In this document: in pieces, positions 28,827 to 38,434 of the stretch
Layout: each line of letters begins with the position of its first letter
How positions within the stretch are numbered: the first letter of the stretch is position 1
Source: Myxococcales bacterium
GTDB taxonomy: Bacteria > Myxococcota_A > UBA9042
Direction of reading: 5' to 3'
Length of the DNA: 64,000 nt
Assembly: GCA_009692465.1 (NCBI GenBank)
Contig: SHZD01000002.1
Span: 1 to 64,000, forward strand
Made by a program: the position numbers and the translations under genes
The notes under the pieces: generated by a model
Told to the model about the DNA's origin: nothing
The model's input: the letters and a program-made list of their open reading frames with translations, nothing else
Database searches by the model: none

Positions 28827-30419
28827 ATGATCAAACTGCTGTTGCCGCGCAAACTTGCCGGGCTAGCCGCGCCGAGTTCACCGAACGATGACGTCGACAC
28901 CCTGGATTTCAAACCTACCACCGGTGTGCGGCCCATGGATATCATTCCGTGCTTGACGGTCCTGTGCCACCCGGACATCGCCATGATCGGCGCTCAGCAC
29001 GTGCTGGGACTGGGCGCAGAGCCGGTGTTGCTGTCGCGGCTGGAACCGCTTTTCACGTTGCCGCCCGGACCCGATCAGGCGCCCCTGCAAGATCCTCACG
29101 TCAGCCGGCGGGCGATTGCCATCTCGCGCAACGGCGACGGCCTGCAATTTCGCGCCCCGGACGGTGGCGTCGCCTGCCATATCGGCGGCGTGCCGTTGCT
29201 ACAAGTCCAGCATGTCGCCATGACCGCGCTCGAACGCGGAGTTACGCTGCGTCTGGGTCGCCACGTGGCGCTTCTACTGCACAACCGGCCAGCGCTGGAG
29301 CTGGCCCGACCGACCGACTTCTTGGTTGGGCAGTCGCACGTCATCACCGACCTGCGCAACAACGTCAAAAAGGTGGCTCAGCACGCCGTTCACGTCATGT
29401 TGCAGGGCGAGTCCGGAGTGGGCAAGGAATTGGTGGCGCGGGCTCTGCACGAAGTGTCGCCGTGGCGTGGCGGGCCGTTTATCACAGTGAACACCGGGGC
29501 GATTCAGGCATCTCTGGCCAATTCTGAACTTTTCGGCCACGTCAGGGGCTCTTTTACCGGTGCCGTTGGCGATCACGATGGCTTTTTTGCCCGTGCTGAC
29601 GGCGGTTCGCTGTTTTTGGACGAGATCGGCGAGCTGCATTCGGACGTTCAAGCCCTGCTGCTGCGCGCGCTGGAATCTGGCGAAATTCAGCGCGTTGGCG
29701 ACCGCAAGTCGCGGCAGGTCAAAGTGCGGGTGATTGCCGCCACCGACCGGCCCGATGTGGAAGATCGTCTGCGAATTCCGCTAATTCAACGGCTCAGTGG
29801 CTATCGAGTCACGGTGCCGCCGTTGCGGGCGCGGTTTGAAGACTTGGGCCTGCTGCTGTACCACGCGCTGCGCGTCGAATTTGCGCGTATTCGCATGGCC
29901 TTTCCGCCGGTGCTGCGGGTCCGCCCTCAAGAGCCCGTCGTGCCCCCCGAAGTCTTTGAGCGCCTAGTGCAGCATGGGTTTTCTGGCAATGTGCGCGAGC
30001 TTTTCAATGTGGCCAAGCGCCTGACGATCGACGGATTGGACCGCGGCACTTCCGAAATTGTCGCCAGCGTTGAGCAAGCACTGGTGCACACCCAGGCTGA
30101 ACAATCGCCAGCGCCGCAGCTTGCGGCAGTCCAAGCTCGCGGTCATCCTTCGCCGTCCCAGATCGACGACACCATGCTGATCGCGGCCTTGCATCGCAAC
30201 AACTGGCAAATGGCCCCGACTGCCCGCGACTTGGGCATTGCCCGCAGTTCACTGTATTTGTTGGTGGATGACTGCCCCAAGGTGCGTAAAGTCGTGGAAA
30301 TCTCTCAGCAAGAGCTGCAAAGCGCGCTCAACGCCACCAGTGGCGATCTGGACCGGGCCGCGTCGCTGCTGCAGGTGTCGGCACGCGGGTTGAAGGCTCA
30401 CGTCAAGAAAACTGGGTAA
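28827..30419 (+). CDS. Sigma54-dependent transcriptional regulator (AAA+ enhancer-binding protein), FHA-like N-terminus
   Basis: 'LQGESGVGKELVARALHE...FGHVRGSFTGAVGDHDGFFARADGGSLFLDEIGEL' (Walker A/B, GSFTGA loop); Fis-like helix at the C-terminus. Confidence 0.9.
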   Translation: MIKLLLPRKLAGLAAPSSPNDDVDTLDFKPTTGVRPMDIIPCLTVLCHPDIAMIGAQHVLGLGAEPVLLSRLEPLFTLPPGPDQAPLQDPHVSRRAIAISRNGDGLQFRAPDGGVACHIGGVPLLQVQHVAMTALERGVTLRLGRHVALLLHNRPALELARPTDFLVGQSHVITDLRNNVKKVAQHAVHVMLQGESGVGKELVARALHEVSPWRGGPFITVNTGAIQASLANSELFGHVRGSFTGAVGDHDGFFARADGGSLFLDEIGELHSDVQALLLRALESGEIQRVGDRKSRQVKVRVIAATDRPDVEDRLRIPLIQRLSGYRVTVPPLRARFEDLGLLLYHALRVEFARIRMAFPPVLRVRPQEPVVPPEVFERLVQHGFSGNVRELFNVAKRLTIDGLDRGTSEIVASVEQALVHTQAEQSPAPQLAAVQARGHPSPSQIDDTMLIAALHRNNWQMAPTARDLGIARSSLYLLVDDCPKVRKVVEISQQELQSALNATSGDLDRAASLLQVSARGLKAHVKKTG

Positions 30420-30428
30420 AATCATTCA

Positions 30429-31640
30429 CTACTCGGCTTCTTGCAGCCACTTTACCGCTGCGCGCAGCATCAGTTCGCCCCCAATCGGCAGCGCGGCCTC
30501 GTCGACCACAAAGCGCGGTGAGTGGTGTGGCTCGCTGGAGCCATCCGCTAGGCCACAGCCGACAAAGAAAAAGCACGCTGGCACCTGCTCCGCAAAATAG
30601 GCAAAATCTTCGCCGGCCATCATCCGCAGCTCGGTATCCACCGTCGCCACATTGGGCATTTGCCCAGCGCACTGAGCCACCAACTGGGCCATGTGGGCAT
30701 CATTGTGCAGCGCCACGGTGTAGCGGGTGTATTCGCAATCGGCCTTGGCGCCATAGGCCCCCGCCGCCCGCACCGCCGTCGACCGCAACCAACTGGGCAG
30801 TTGGTCGGCAACTTGGCGGCCAAAAGAGCGGCACGTCCCACGCAACTCGACGGTTTCGGCGATGACGTTGAAGGCCGAACCGCCGTGAATGCTGCCCACG
30901 GTGACCACCAGCGGCTCTAGCGGGTTGTTTTGGCGCGATACCATGGCTTGCAGCGCCTGCACCACCGCGCTGGCCGCCACCACTGCATCGATCGCTTGAT
31001 GGGGCAGCGCGCCGTGGCCACCGCGACCGCGCACGATAATCTTGAAGTCGTCGACGTTGGCCATGATCGGCCCGGCTGTCGCGCTGATGTGGCCTACCGG
31101 CAGACCCGACCACACATGCAAGCCCAGCGCCGCTGTCACTTGCCGCGTCAAATCGCCGCACCATCCACCACTGAGCAGACCCTGCTCGATCATGGCGACC
31201 GCGCCGCGGCCGTTCTCTTCACCCGGCTGAAAGGCCAATACCAGCCTAAAGTCGAGCTGATCCCGATACTTGGCCAAGCGTGCCGCCACGCCCAACAGGC
31301 ACGCCATGTGCGCGTCATGCCCGCACGCGTGCATCTGACCCGCCCGCCGCGAAGCAAAGTCCAAACCGGTTTGCTCTTCGATCGGCAAGGCGTCCATGTC
31401 GGCGCGCAACAGCAACGTCGGCCCACTACCGTGCCCCACCGCGATCGCCAGCCCGGTGCCGCCGACGTCCTGCGGTTGCCAACCCATGTCCTGCAGAGCT
31501 GTGCGGACAAACGCCTGGGTATCGGTCTCGCACAGCGACAACTCAGGTTCAGCGTGCAAATGCCGCCGCCACCTGACGATTGCCGCGACTTCTTCAATCG
31601 AAAACGGCGCACACAAATCATCGCATAACTTTGAATTCAC
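30429..31640 (-). CDS. M20 family amidohydrolase
   Basis: 'WRRHLHAEPELSLCE...LLLRADMDALPIEE...MHACGHDAHMACLLGVA...GEDFAYFAEQVPACFFFVGCG'. Confidence 0.92.
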   Translation of the reverse strand: MNSKLCDDLCAPFSIEEVAAIVRWRRHLHAEPELSLCETDTQAFVRTALQDMGWQPQDVGGTGLAIAVGHGSGPTLLLRADMDALPIEEQTGLDFASRRAGQMHACGHDAHMACLLGVAARLAKYRDQLDFRLVLAFQPGEENGRGAVAMIEQGLLSGGWCGDLTRQVTAALGLHVWSGLPVGHISATAGPIMANVDDFKIIVRGRGGHGALPHQAIDAVVAASAVVQALQAMVSRQNNPLEPLVVTVGSIHGGSAFNVIAETVELRGTCRSFGRQVADQLPSWLRSTAVRAAGAYGAKADCEYTRYTVALHNDAHMAQLVAQCAGQMPNVATVDTELRMMAGEDFAYFAEQVPACFFFVGCGLADGSSEPHHSPRFVVDEAALPIGGELMLRAAVKWLQEAE

Positions 31641-32053
31641 TTGTTATTCCTTGCTAGACGCTGATGAATGTAGTGGCTTGGCTCCACCGCGGCGATCACG
31701 GTTTCGAGCACATGGCCGACTTGGTGGATACCGCCAACCGCGGGGCGCAAGCCGACAAACTCCGCGCCCATCCTGCCTTTCTGGCGCAAATCAAGCTGAC
31801 GAGCGCGCATCAGCGCCCGGGCCGCGATCTGGCTGTCGCACGCTTCACAAGCCACCAGTTGGGCTGGCGGCACGCTGTACACGACCTGATCATTGGCCAT
31901 CCAGCGCACGGACACCTCAGATTTTTCGACGCGATCGGCGTTGACTGCGCACACCGTGCTCGCGCCGTGCTCGGTCATGCGGATCGTCAGCACGAAAAAA
32001 GGCATCTGCATTCGCTTTTGGCAAGGTGTGGAAATCGAAAAAGGCGGCTCCAA
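31637..32053 (-). CDS. Hypothetical protein
   Basis: ORF overlapping the M20 gene start by 4 bp, suggesting translational coupling. Confidence 0.5.
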   Translation of the reverse strand: MEPPFSISTPCQKRMQMPFFVLTIRMTEHGASTVCAVNADRVEKSEVSVRWMANDQVVYSVPPAQLVACEACDSQIAARALMRARQLDLRQKGRMGAEFVGLRPAVGGIHQVGHVLETVIAAVEPSHYIHQRLARNNK

Positions 32054-32113
32054 GCTCCAGCGCTTTCAAGGTCGGATCGGTTGAGCACCCTAAAGTGTCG
32101 CCCAGCCCGCAAT

Positions 32114-32253
32114 TAGAGCCAGTGCAAAATCAAGTCGATTTTGCTCCCCGGCCCATTGCTTGTTTGGTGGGTCGCTAACTCGCGGCTTTGCAAGCCGCCA
32201 GTACGCCTCGTTCCAATCGCGGATCGATCGAGTTATTTTTTCACGAGCCCTTT
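32114..32253 (+). mobile_element. MITE-like element family B, uninterrupted copy
   Basis: TAGAGCCAGTGCAAAATCAAGTCGATTTTG...GATCGATCGAGTTATTTTTTCACGAGCCC. Confidence 0.75.
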
Positions 32254-32291
32254 CGGCTTTCGGCAGTGTAAAGTCATCGACGAGGGCGGGC

Positions 32292-32657
32292 TCAGCCCTG
32301 TTCGGTTGGCAGGCCCGCTTGCAACCAAGCTTTGTAGCCACCCACCAAGGAAAACACATTCGCGTATCCCATCTTCTGCAAATTATCTGCCGCGAGCGCG
32401 GAGCGAAAGCCACCGCCACAGTACAACACGATCGTGGCCTCCTTGTCCGCGACGCTGGCGACGATGTCCCGCTCCAGCACGCCGCGGCCCAAATGGCGCG
32501 CACCGGTGGCATGTCCGCTCATCCACTCGTTGTCTTCGCGCACGTCGACTAGGATGGCCTGTCCATTGGCCAAAAACGCCCACTGGTCGATAGTTGCCTC
32601 GCGAATCCGCGACTTGGCGTCGACCACTAGCGCCAAAAACTCATCACTATGCTGCAT
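32292..32657 (-). CDS. Rhodanese-like domain protein
   Basis: 'AILVDVREDNEWMSGHATGARHLGRGVLERDI...IVLYCGGGFRSALAADNLQKMGYANVFSLVGGYKAW'. Confidence 0.92.
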   Translation of the reverse strand: MQHSDEFLALVVDAKSRIREATIDQWAFLANGQAILVDVREDNEWMSGHATGARHLGRGVLERDIVASVADKEATIVLYCGGGFRSALAADNLQKMGYANVFSLVGGYKAWLQAGLPTEQG

Positions 32658-32984
32658 CGGCACCTCCACCTCGATAGTAGGTCAGGCACGGGGCGACGGC
32701 AATTCGCCATTGACAACGGCATTGTGCCCTCTACAATGCGCCCCCCGCAGCGGTCTGGGTACGGTTGTCCGCACCAAGCCCGAAGAAAAACCGCAGCGAA
32801 TACAGTAGTGTTTTCAAGCGCAACGGCATCAACCTTGCCGCGGACAACCGATGCCTATCCGCACTTGTATTCGCTCACTGTGCGCGTCCACGGTGTTGGC
32901 ATTCGCCTCACCTAACGCGCTGGACCACAGGCCATGCCCACGCACTTTGATCTGAATTCGGATCCGGTGCTCACAAGGTAAACG

Positions 32985-33617
32985 ATGGAAACTGTCTCAA
33001 TTTCAGCGCGGCCGCGCCTGCTTGCTGGCTCCGATGTGGCGAACAAGGTGCGCCGCGCCGGTTTTTTGCCAGCGATCATGTACGGAGCCGGCACGCCGAC
33101 CCGCATGGTCGCGGTCGATCCGCAAGCGGTCCGCAAGGGCTTGTCGAGCGCCTATGGGCGCAACCAGCTGTTTTCGGTCGATTTTGAGGGCAAGCAGCAC
33201 TTGGTGATTTGCAAAGATGTGCAGATCTGCCCGGTCAAGCGCACCCTGAAACACGTCGATTTCTTTGTCGTGACGCCGGCTTCCGCCATCACGGTGACGC
33301 TGTCGGTGACGCTGTCGGGTCGGTCCGCGGGCCAAAAAGCCGGTGGTCGCCTAGAGCAGATTACCCGTTACGTGACCGTCGCTTGCACGCCAACTACGCT
33401 GCCCAAGTCCATCGACATCGACGTGACCCCGTTTGAAAACGGCACCGTCATGACGGTCGACACGCTGCCGTTGCCGCAAGGTGTCACGGCTGTGTTCAAG
33501 AAATCGTACAAGATTTTCGAGCTGTTCACGGCCAAGGCCGAAGAAACGGCCGTGGTTGACGACAAGAAGAAGCCGGCTACCGCTGCCGCTGCCCCAGCCG
33601 CGGCTGCCAAGAAATAG
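32985..33617 (+). CDS. rplY: 50S ribosomal protein L25/general stress protein Ctc
   Basis: 'ARPRLLAGSDVANKVRRAGFLPAIMYG...FSVDFEGKQHLVICKDVQICPVKRTLKHVDFF'; next to pth. Confidence 0.9.
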   Translation: METVSISARPRLLAGSDVANKVRRAGFLPAIMYGAGTPTRMVAVDPQAVRKGLSSAYGRNQLFSVDFEGKQHLVICKDVQICPVKRTLKHVDFFVVTPASAITVTLSVTLSGRSAGQKAGGRLEQITRYVTVACTPTTLPKSIDIDVTPFENGTVMTVDTLPLPQGVTAVFKKSYKIFELFTAKAEETAVVDDKKKPATAAAAPAAAAKK

Positions 33618-33720
33618 CCAACGCTAAGCGGATCAGACGTGGCTCGCGCCACTGCCAGGCGATGCGCTGGGTGACTGCTTGTCACTTGGTCGCACCGAAA
33701 AACGGTCAGGCGGCGCTGCG

Positions 33721-34596
33721 ATGTCCAACGGCAAACCAGCGTCAGCCGGCCTTGAGCCACCCGTGCGAGCCATCGTCGGTTTGGGCAATCCCGGCAAGGC
33801 CTACGCAGCCACGCGTCACAACGTCGGCTTTATGGCGATCGAACTCCTGGCTGCGCGCCATGGAGCGAGCTGGAACGCGAAATTCAACGGGTTGTTTGGC
33901 CGTTGCCAAGTCGTCAGCACTCCAACTGGCGGCGCTACTGGCATTGAGGCCCAGACCTCCAGCCGCGATCGAACGGTGACCACCAGTACCGGCGACCACC
34001 GTACCGATGTCGTGCTGCTGCAGCCGCAGACATTTATGAATTTGAGCGGCCACCCGACCCAACAGTTGGCGGCCTTTTTCGGCTACAAGGCCGAAGAATT
34101 GCTGATTATTCATGACGATTTGGACCTGCCGTTTGGCAAAGTGCAAATCAAAGTGGGCGGCGGCCACGGTGGCCACAACGGCTTGCGGTCGTTGGTCGCG
34201 CAACTGGGGAGCAATGCGTTTGTGCGGGTGCGGATCGGCATCGGTCGACCCACTACGGCCGATGACAGCCCCAGTCGCGATACCGGCAGGGGCGGCGATT
34301 CTGGCAGGGGCGGCGATTCTGGCAGGGGCGGCGATTCTGGCAGGGGCGGCGATTCTGGCAGGGGCGGCGATTCTGGCAGGGGCGGCGATTCTGGCAGGGG
34401 CGGCGACGCCGCAGTGACCCAGTGGGTGCTTTCGCCGTTTAGCCTCGACCAACGCATCGCCTTGCCGGATGTCCTCCAGCGCGCGGTTGCTGCGATCGAG
34501 GCGGTGCTTCGCAGCGGCGCCCGCGCCGCGAGTAATAGCCACAACGGCAATGCTAGCCACACCGGCAGCGGTGGCACCAATCGCGCGAGTTCCTGA
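33721..34596 (+). CDS. pth: Peptidyl-tRNA hydrolase with internal (DSGRGG)n insertion
   Basis: 'AIVGLGNPGKAYAATRHNVGFMAIELLA...LLQPQTFMNLSG...LLIIHDDLDLPFGKVQIKVGGGHGGHNGLRSL...VRIGIGRP'. Confidence 0.95.
   Translation: MSNGKPASAGLEPPVRAIVGLGNPGKAYAATRHNVGFMAIELLAARHGASWNAKFNGLFGRCQVVSTPTGGATGIEAQTSSRDRTVTTSTGDHRTDVVLLQPQTFMNLSGHPTQQLAAFFGYKAEELLIIHDDLDLPFGKVQIKVGGGHGGHNGLRSLVAQLGSNAFVRVRIGIGRPTTADDSPSRDTGRGGDSGRGGDSGRGGDSGRGGDSGRGGDSGRGGDSGRGGDAAVTQWVLSPFSLDQRIALPDVLQRAVAAIEAVLRSGARAASNSHNGNASHTGSGGTNRASS
34281..34405 (+). repeat. 18 bp in-frame tandem repeat in pth, about 7 copies
   Basis: (gattctggcaggggcggc)n encoding DSGRGG. Confidence 0.95.
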
Positions 34597-34799
34597 GCGG
34601 AATTTGCATTCTTCGAACTGCGACGAGCCTGTCTGGGCCCACGCAGTTTGGGCAAACCACAGAAGGTCTGCGGTTTGTTCTCCTCGCTCACACGACTGGC
34701 ACCATGCCAGTGGGCTGTGGGCGAAAGCGCCAAGGCAACTGCCCATACACCGGCAGCCTTGCGCCTAACCATGGGGAGTTCTAGGGAGTTACAAGCGTC

Positions 34800-35261
34800 A
34801 TGCTGGTTCGAATGTATGAAACGCTGTTCATCACGCGAGTCGATGTCGATGCGGAAGTGGCGGAGAAAATCCACCAACGTCTGGTCAAGTCGCTCGAGGC
34901 GCTGGGCGGTGCTGAAATCAAGCTCGTCGATTGGGGTAAGCGCAAGCTCGCCTATGAAATCGCACGCCAAAAGAAAGGCAACTATTGGTATTTCGGCTAT
35001 ATCGCCGATCCGCAGTTCGTCAAGGAGTGCGAGCGTCAGCTGCGCATCTCCAATGATGTAATTCGCTACCAGACGGTCTGTCTGTCCAAACTCAAGCAAC
35101 TGACCGACTTTGATGTCGAGGCAGAGCGCAAACGCGCTGAAAGCCTGACCCCAGAGCGCGAAGAAGACGAAGAAGATCAGTACCTGCGGCGCAGCGATGA
35201 GCGGCGTCCCCGGCGTGGCGATCACGATGACGACGACGACGTCGGCGAGGAGGGCGTATGA
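34800..35261 (+). CDS. rpsF: 30S ribosomal protein S6
   Basis: '[71 protein letters not shown]'. Confidence 0.95.
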   Translation: MLVRMYETLFITRVDVDAEVAEKIHQRLVKSLEALGGAEIKLVDWGKRKLAYEIARQKKGNYWYFGYIADPQFVKECERQLRISNDVIRYQTVCLSKLKQLTDFDVEAERKRAESLTPEREEDEEDQYLRRSDERRPRRGDHDDDDDVGEEGV

Positions 35262-35557
35262 GAATGGCTGACCCACAACAACAGCAGCAGACCGGAGACA
35301 AAGGCCAAGGGGCCGCCCCTGCTCGCCAGCCGCGCCGCTTTGGCCGCCGCAAGGTGTGCCCATTTTGCGCCGACAAGACGTTGTATATCGACTACAAGAC
35401 GCCAAGCATGCTCAAGCGCTTTATTTCCGAACGGGGCAAGATCGTGCCGCGGCGGATTTCAGGCGTGTGCGCCCAGCATCAGCGCAACTTGCAGCTCGAA
35501 ATCAAGCGCGCGCGCATTATGGCTTTCATGCCGTATTCGAGCGCGACGGCTGATTAG
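35258..35557 (+). CDS. rpsR: 30S ribosomal protein S18
   Basis: '[64 protein letters not shown]'. Confidence 0.96.
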   Translation: MRMADPQQQQQTGDKGQGAAPARQPRRFGRRKVCPFCADKTLYIDYKTPSMLKRFISERGKIVPRRISGVCAQHQRNLQLEIKRARIMAFMPYSSATAD

Positions 35558-35689
35558 TCCGGCCGCAACTCGAACACCGCCGCCAGCGCGCAGGTCCCGG
35601 CAGATAGCCGGGAAGCCAGCGTCGCTCGCTGCGGGCGAATCGACAGCCGTAGTCGACCAGTCGCGACGCGACGCCTGATGACTTGCAAG

Positions 35690-35726
35690 GGTCCTGCACC
35701 GGAATAGCTTATTCTTGTGCAGGACC
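35690..35726 (+). other. Hairpin in the rpsR-rplI intercistronic region
   Basis: GGTCCTGCAC-cggaatagcttattctt-GTGCAGGACC with inner GAATA/TATTC pairing. Confidence 0.65.
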
Positions 35727-35874
35727 GACTGCTTACCTCAAGAGGGGCACGCTGACGGCGCCGCGGTGGAACCACTGGTCTTGGCCAACGCGGTCGACCG
35801 ATAGTGTGCTCCAAGGTGTTCTGCAGCCCTACCGCAGCGAAGATTTTGCCAATTAGTCCCAATGGGAGGACAAC

Positions 35875-36321
35875 ATGAAAGTGATTTTGCGCGAAAATGT
35901 GCCCAATGTTGGCCGAATCGGCGACGTTCTCGACGTGGCCGATGGCTTTGGGCGCAACTACCTGTTGCCTCGCAATTTGGCCACTCAGGCCGACGAGCGC
36001 AACGTGCGCCAGATGGACCACACCAAGCGCATTGCCGCAGCTCGGCTGTCGAAGGCGCGGGCTGAGGCTACCGAAGAAAGCAAGAAAATCAGCGGCTTGA
36101 AGCTGTCGGTTGCGAAGCACACTGGCGACGAAGGTCGCTTGTTTGGTTCGGTAACCGTCCGCGAAGTGGCTGATTTGTTGGCAGAAAAGGGCTTCAACAT
36201 TGATCGCCGTGACATCGGAGTGCCGGACAATATCCGCACAACGGGTGAGTACGCGGTGACCGTCAAGTTGCACCACGATGTGGTGGCCAAACTGACGTTG
36301 GAAGTCACCGCGGCCGAGTAG
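35875..36321 (+). CDS. rplI: 50S ribosomal protein L9
   Basis: 'MKVILRENVPNVGRIGDVLDVADGFGRNYLLPRNLA...LFGSVTVREVADLL'. Confidence 0.96.
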   Translation: MKVILRENVPNVGRIGDVLDVADGFGRNYLLPRNLATQADERNVRQMDHTKRIAAARLSKARAEATEESKKISGLKLSVAKHTGDEGRLFGSVTVREVADLLAEKGFNIDRRDIGVPDNIRTTGEYAVTVKLHHDVVAKLTLEVTAAE

Positions 36322-36338
36322 CCTTGCTGGCCCTTGGT

Positions 36339-36700
36339 TAGGCTCTGCGCAAAATCTTATCGATTTCGCACTTCGGCCCACGGATTGCACTTCGGCCCAC
36401 GGATTGCTTGGTGGGTCGCAGACTTGCGGCCTAGGAGCGTGTCGGAGTATTCCGACTCGCTCCTAGCGCCGTCTGGCTAGACGGCGGCAACTGTCCCAAA
36501 CTGCACGGATTCACTCCGGGCAGTTCTTGGACAGTTGAGAATATCTGAGAAGCTAGGAGACTGTCGGATCGTAATAGATTCATTGTGTATAACTGGATAG
36601 ACATTCTATAAACGATTGATTCCCGACAGGCTCCTAGCAAGCCGACTCGGCGCTCCGTTCTTTTTGCGGATTGATCGAGTCATTCTTGCACCTGCTCCTA
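36339..36700 (+). mobile_element. Family B element interrupted by family A copy 3
   Basis: TAGGCTCTGCGCAAAATC...GTGGGTCGCAGACTTGCGGC | A | GCAAGCCGACTCGGCGCTC...CATTCTTGCACCTGCTCCTA. Confidence 0.75.
36431..36637 (-). mobile_element. MITE-like element family A, copy 3 (nested)
   Basis: CTAGGAGCGTGTCGG...CCGACAGGCTCCTAG, 207 bp, reverse orientation. Confidence 0.88.
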
Positions 36701-36780
36701 GGCACACGATCGGTCGCCGGCAGCGGCGAACGGTGGTGCTGCATTTTTGGCCGCAGTTGTCGCGGTCGCCGGGCACAACA

Positions 36781-38262
36781 ATGACCGCACACTCAACCAG
36801 TTCGCTTGCCGTGGTGGTGCTCGCTGCGGGCCTTGGCAAGCGGATGTTTAGCCAAAAGCCTAAAGTTCTGCACGAGTTGCTCGGCGAGCCTATGCTTGGC
36901 CACGTGTTGACCGCGGCGGCAGCACTGCAGCCCAGCAAGATCGTGGTGGTGTGCGGGCATGGCCGCGCTCAAGTCGAGGCGTTTGTTCAAACTTGGACCC
37001 AGCGCCAGCGCGCCAGTTTGCCCGCCGGTCTGCAGCCTCGCTGTGTCGAGCAACCGTATCAAGGTGGGACGGGTCACGCGGTGTTGTGCGCTCAGCCCGA
37101 GTGGAGCGATTGCGACGAAGTGCTTATCTTGTATGGGGATACTCCGCTCCTGACCACCGAAACGCTGGGCGAGTTGCGCCGAGCTCGCGGTCAGGGCGTG
37201 CTGTCCCTGTTGGTGGGCGAGCTCGCCGATCCGAGCGGCTACGGCCGAGTCATTCGCGATGCCCACGGCCAAGTCAGCCGTATTATTGAGCATAAAGACG
37301 CGGACGCCACCACTCGCGCGATCGGGCTGATCAACGCCGGTATGATGTGCGTTGCCGCACCCTTTTTGGCGACAGCCTTGCCGCAGTTGCGGCCGGACAA
37401 CGCCCAAGGCGAGTTGTACCTGACCGATTTGTTGGCGCTAGCGGCGGCGGCGGGCAGCCCGGGTAATCCGCATTTGGTGGACGATCGCAGAGAGATCGCT
37501 GGTGTCAACAACCGTGCCGAATTGGCGACAGCCACTGCCCACCTGCGCGAGCGCATCAACCGCAGCTGGCAGGTGCAAGGCGTCACCTTTGACAACCCCG
37601 CCACCACCTCGGTCGGCGCAGCTGTCACCCTGAACGCCGACTGCCACCTCGGCGCACAGGTTGAACTGCGCGGAGCGACCACAATCGGTGCCGGGGCGCG
37701 CATCGACACCGGTTGTGTGCTGACTGACTGTGAAGTCGCAGAAAACGCTCATATTTTTCCCTATTGCGTCGCTACGGCCGCCACAATTGGTCCGCGCGCC
37801 CACGTCGGCCCTTTTGCGCACTTGCGGACTGGTACAGTGCTTGAGTCTGAGGTCAAGGTCGGCAATTTCGTCGAAACCAAAAAGGCCCATCTGGGCCCAC
37901 GGGCCAAGGCCAGTCACTTGTCCTACCTCGGCGATGCGGAGATCGGTGCTGATTGCAACATTGGCGCCGGCACAATTACCTGCAATTACGACGGTGTCGA
38001 CAAGTTTCGCACCATTTTGGGTCGCGGAGTCTTCATCGGCTCGGATAGCCAATTGGTCGCCCCGATTACGCTGGGCGACGACGCCTATGTGGGCGCGGGC
38101 ACTACGGTTACCGCCGACGTTCCAGCGGGCGCGTTGGTAGTGACGCGCGCTGCCACCACGGTAAAGCTCGGGTGGGTAGCCAAAAAGCGCCAGGCTCGAG
38201 CAGCGGCAAAGGCCTCAGGTGCCGACGCCACCCGTCCCGCTGGCCCCGCAGAAAGCCACTGA
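36781..38262 (+). CDS. glmU: Bifunctional UDP-GlcNAc pyrophosphorylase/glucosamine-1-phosphate N-acetyltransferase
   Basis: 'VVLAAGLGKRMFSQKPKVLHELLGEPMLGHV...YQGGTGHAV...ILYGDTPLL...GAGTITCNYDGVDKFRTILGRGVFIGSDSQLVAPITLGDDAYVGAGTTV'. Confidence 0.96.
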   Translation: MTAHSTSSLAVVVLAAGLGKRMFSQKPKVLHELLGEPMLGHVLTAAAALQPSKIVVVCGHGRAQVEAFVQTWTQRQRASLPAGLQPRCVEQPYQGGTGHAVLCAQPEWSDCDEVLILYGDTPLLTTETLGELRRARGQGVLSLLVGELADPSGYGRVIRDAHGQVSRIIEHKDADATTRAIGLINAGMMCVAAPFLATALPQLRPDNAQGELYLTDLLALAAAAGSPGNPHLVDDRREIAGVNNRAELATATAHLRERINRSWQVQGVTFDNPATTSVGAAVTLNADCHLGAQVELRGATTIGAGARIDTGCVLTDCEVAENAHIFPYCVATAATIGPRAHVGPFAHLRTGTVLESEVKVGNFVETKKAHLGPRAKASHLSYLGDAEIGADCNIGAGTITCNYDGVDKFRTILGRGVFIGSDSQLVAPITLGDDAYVGAGTTVTADVPAGALVVTRAATTVKLGWVAKKRQARAAAKASGADATRPAGPAESH

Positions 38263-38294
38263 TTTGGGGCCTGGCTCAGAACTGTCGGCGCTGT

Positions 38295-38434
38295 TAGGAA
38301 CTGTCCCAGAATAAGTCATTGTGGGACTGGTTCCGTTTGCTTGCTTTGTTGGTCGCTAAGCTCGCGTCCCCAAAGGCCGACTCGCCGCTCCTGTGTTGCC
38401 CAGATCGATCGAGTTATTTGAGGACAGCTCCTTA
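38295..38434 (+). mobile_element. MITE-like element family C, copy 2
   Basis: TAGGAACTGTCCCAG...GAGGACAGCTCCTTA. Confidence 0.82.

Noticed and set aside
34110-35405. 431 aa and related minus-strand ORFs over pth-rpsF-rpsR
   Set aside because: Antisense to recognised conserved genes; contains translated VNTR (ESPPLP)n.
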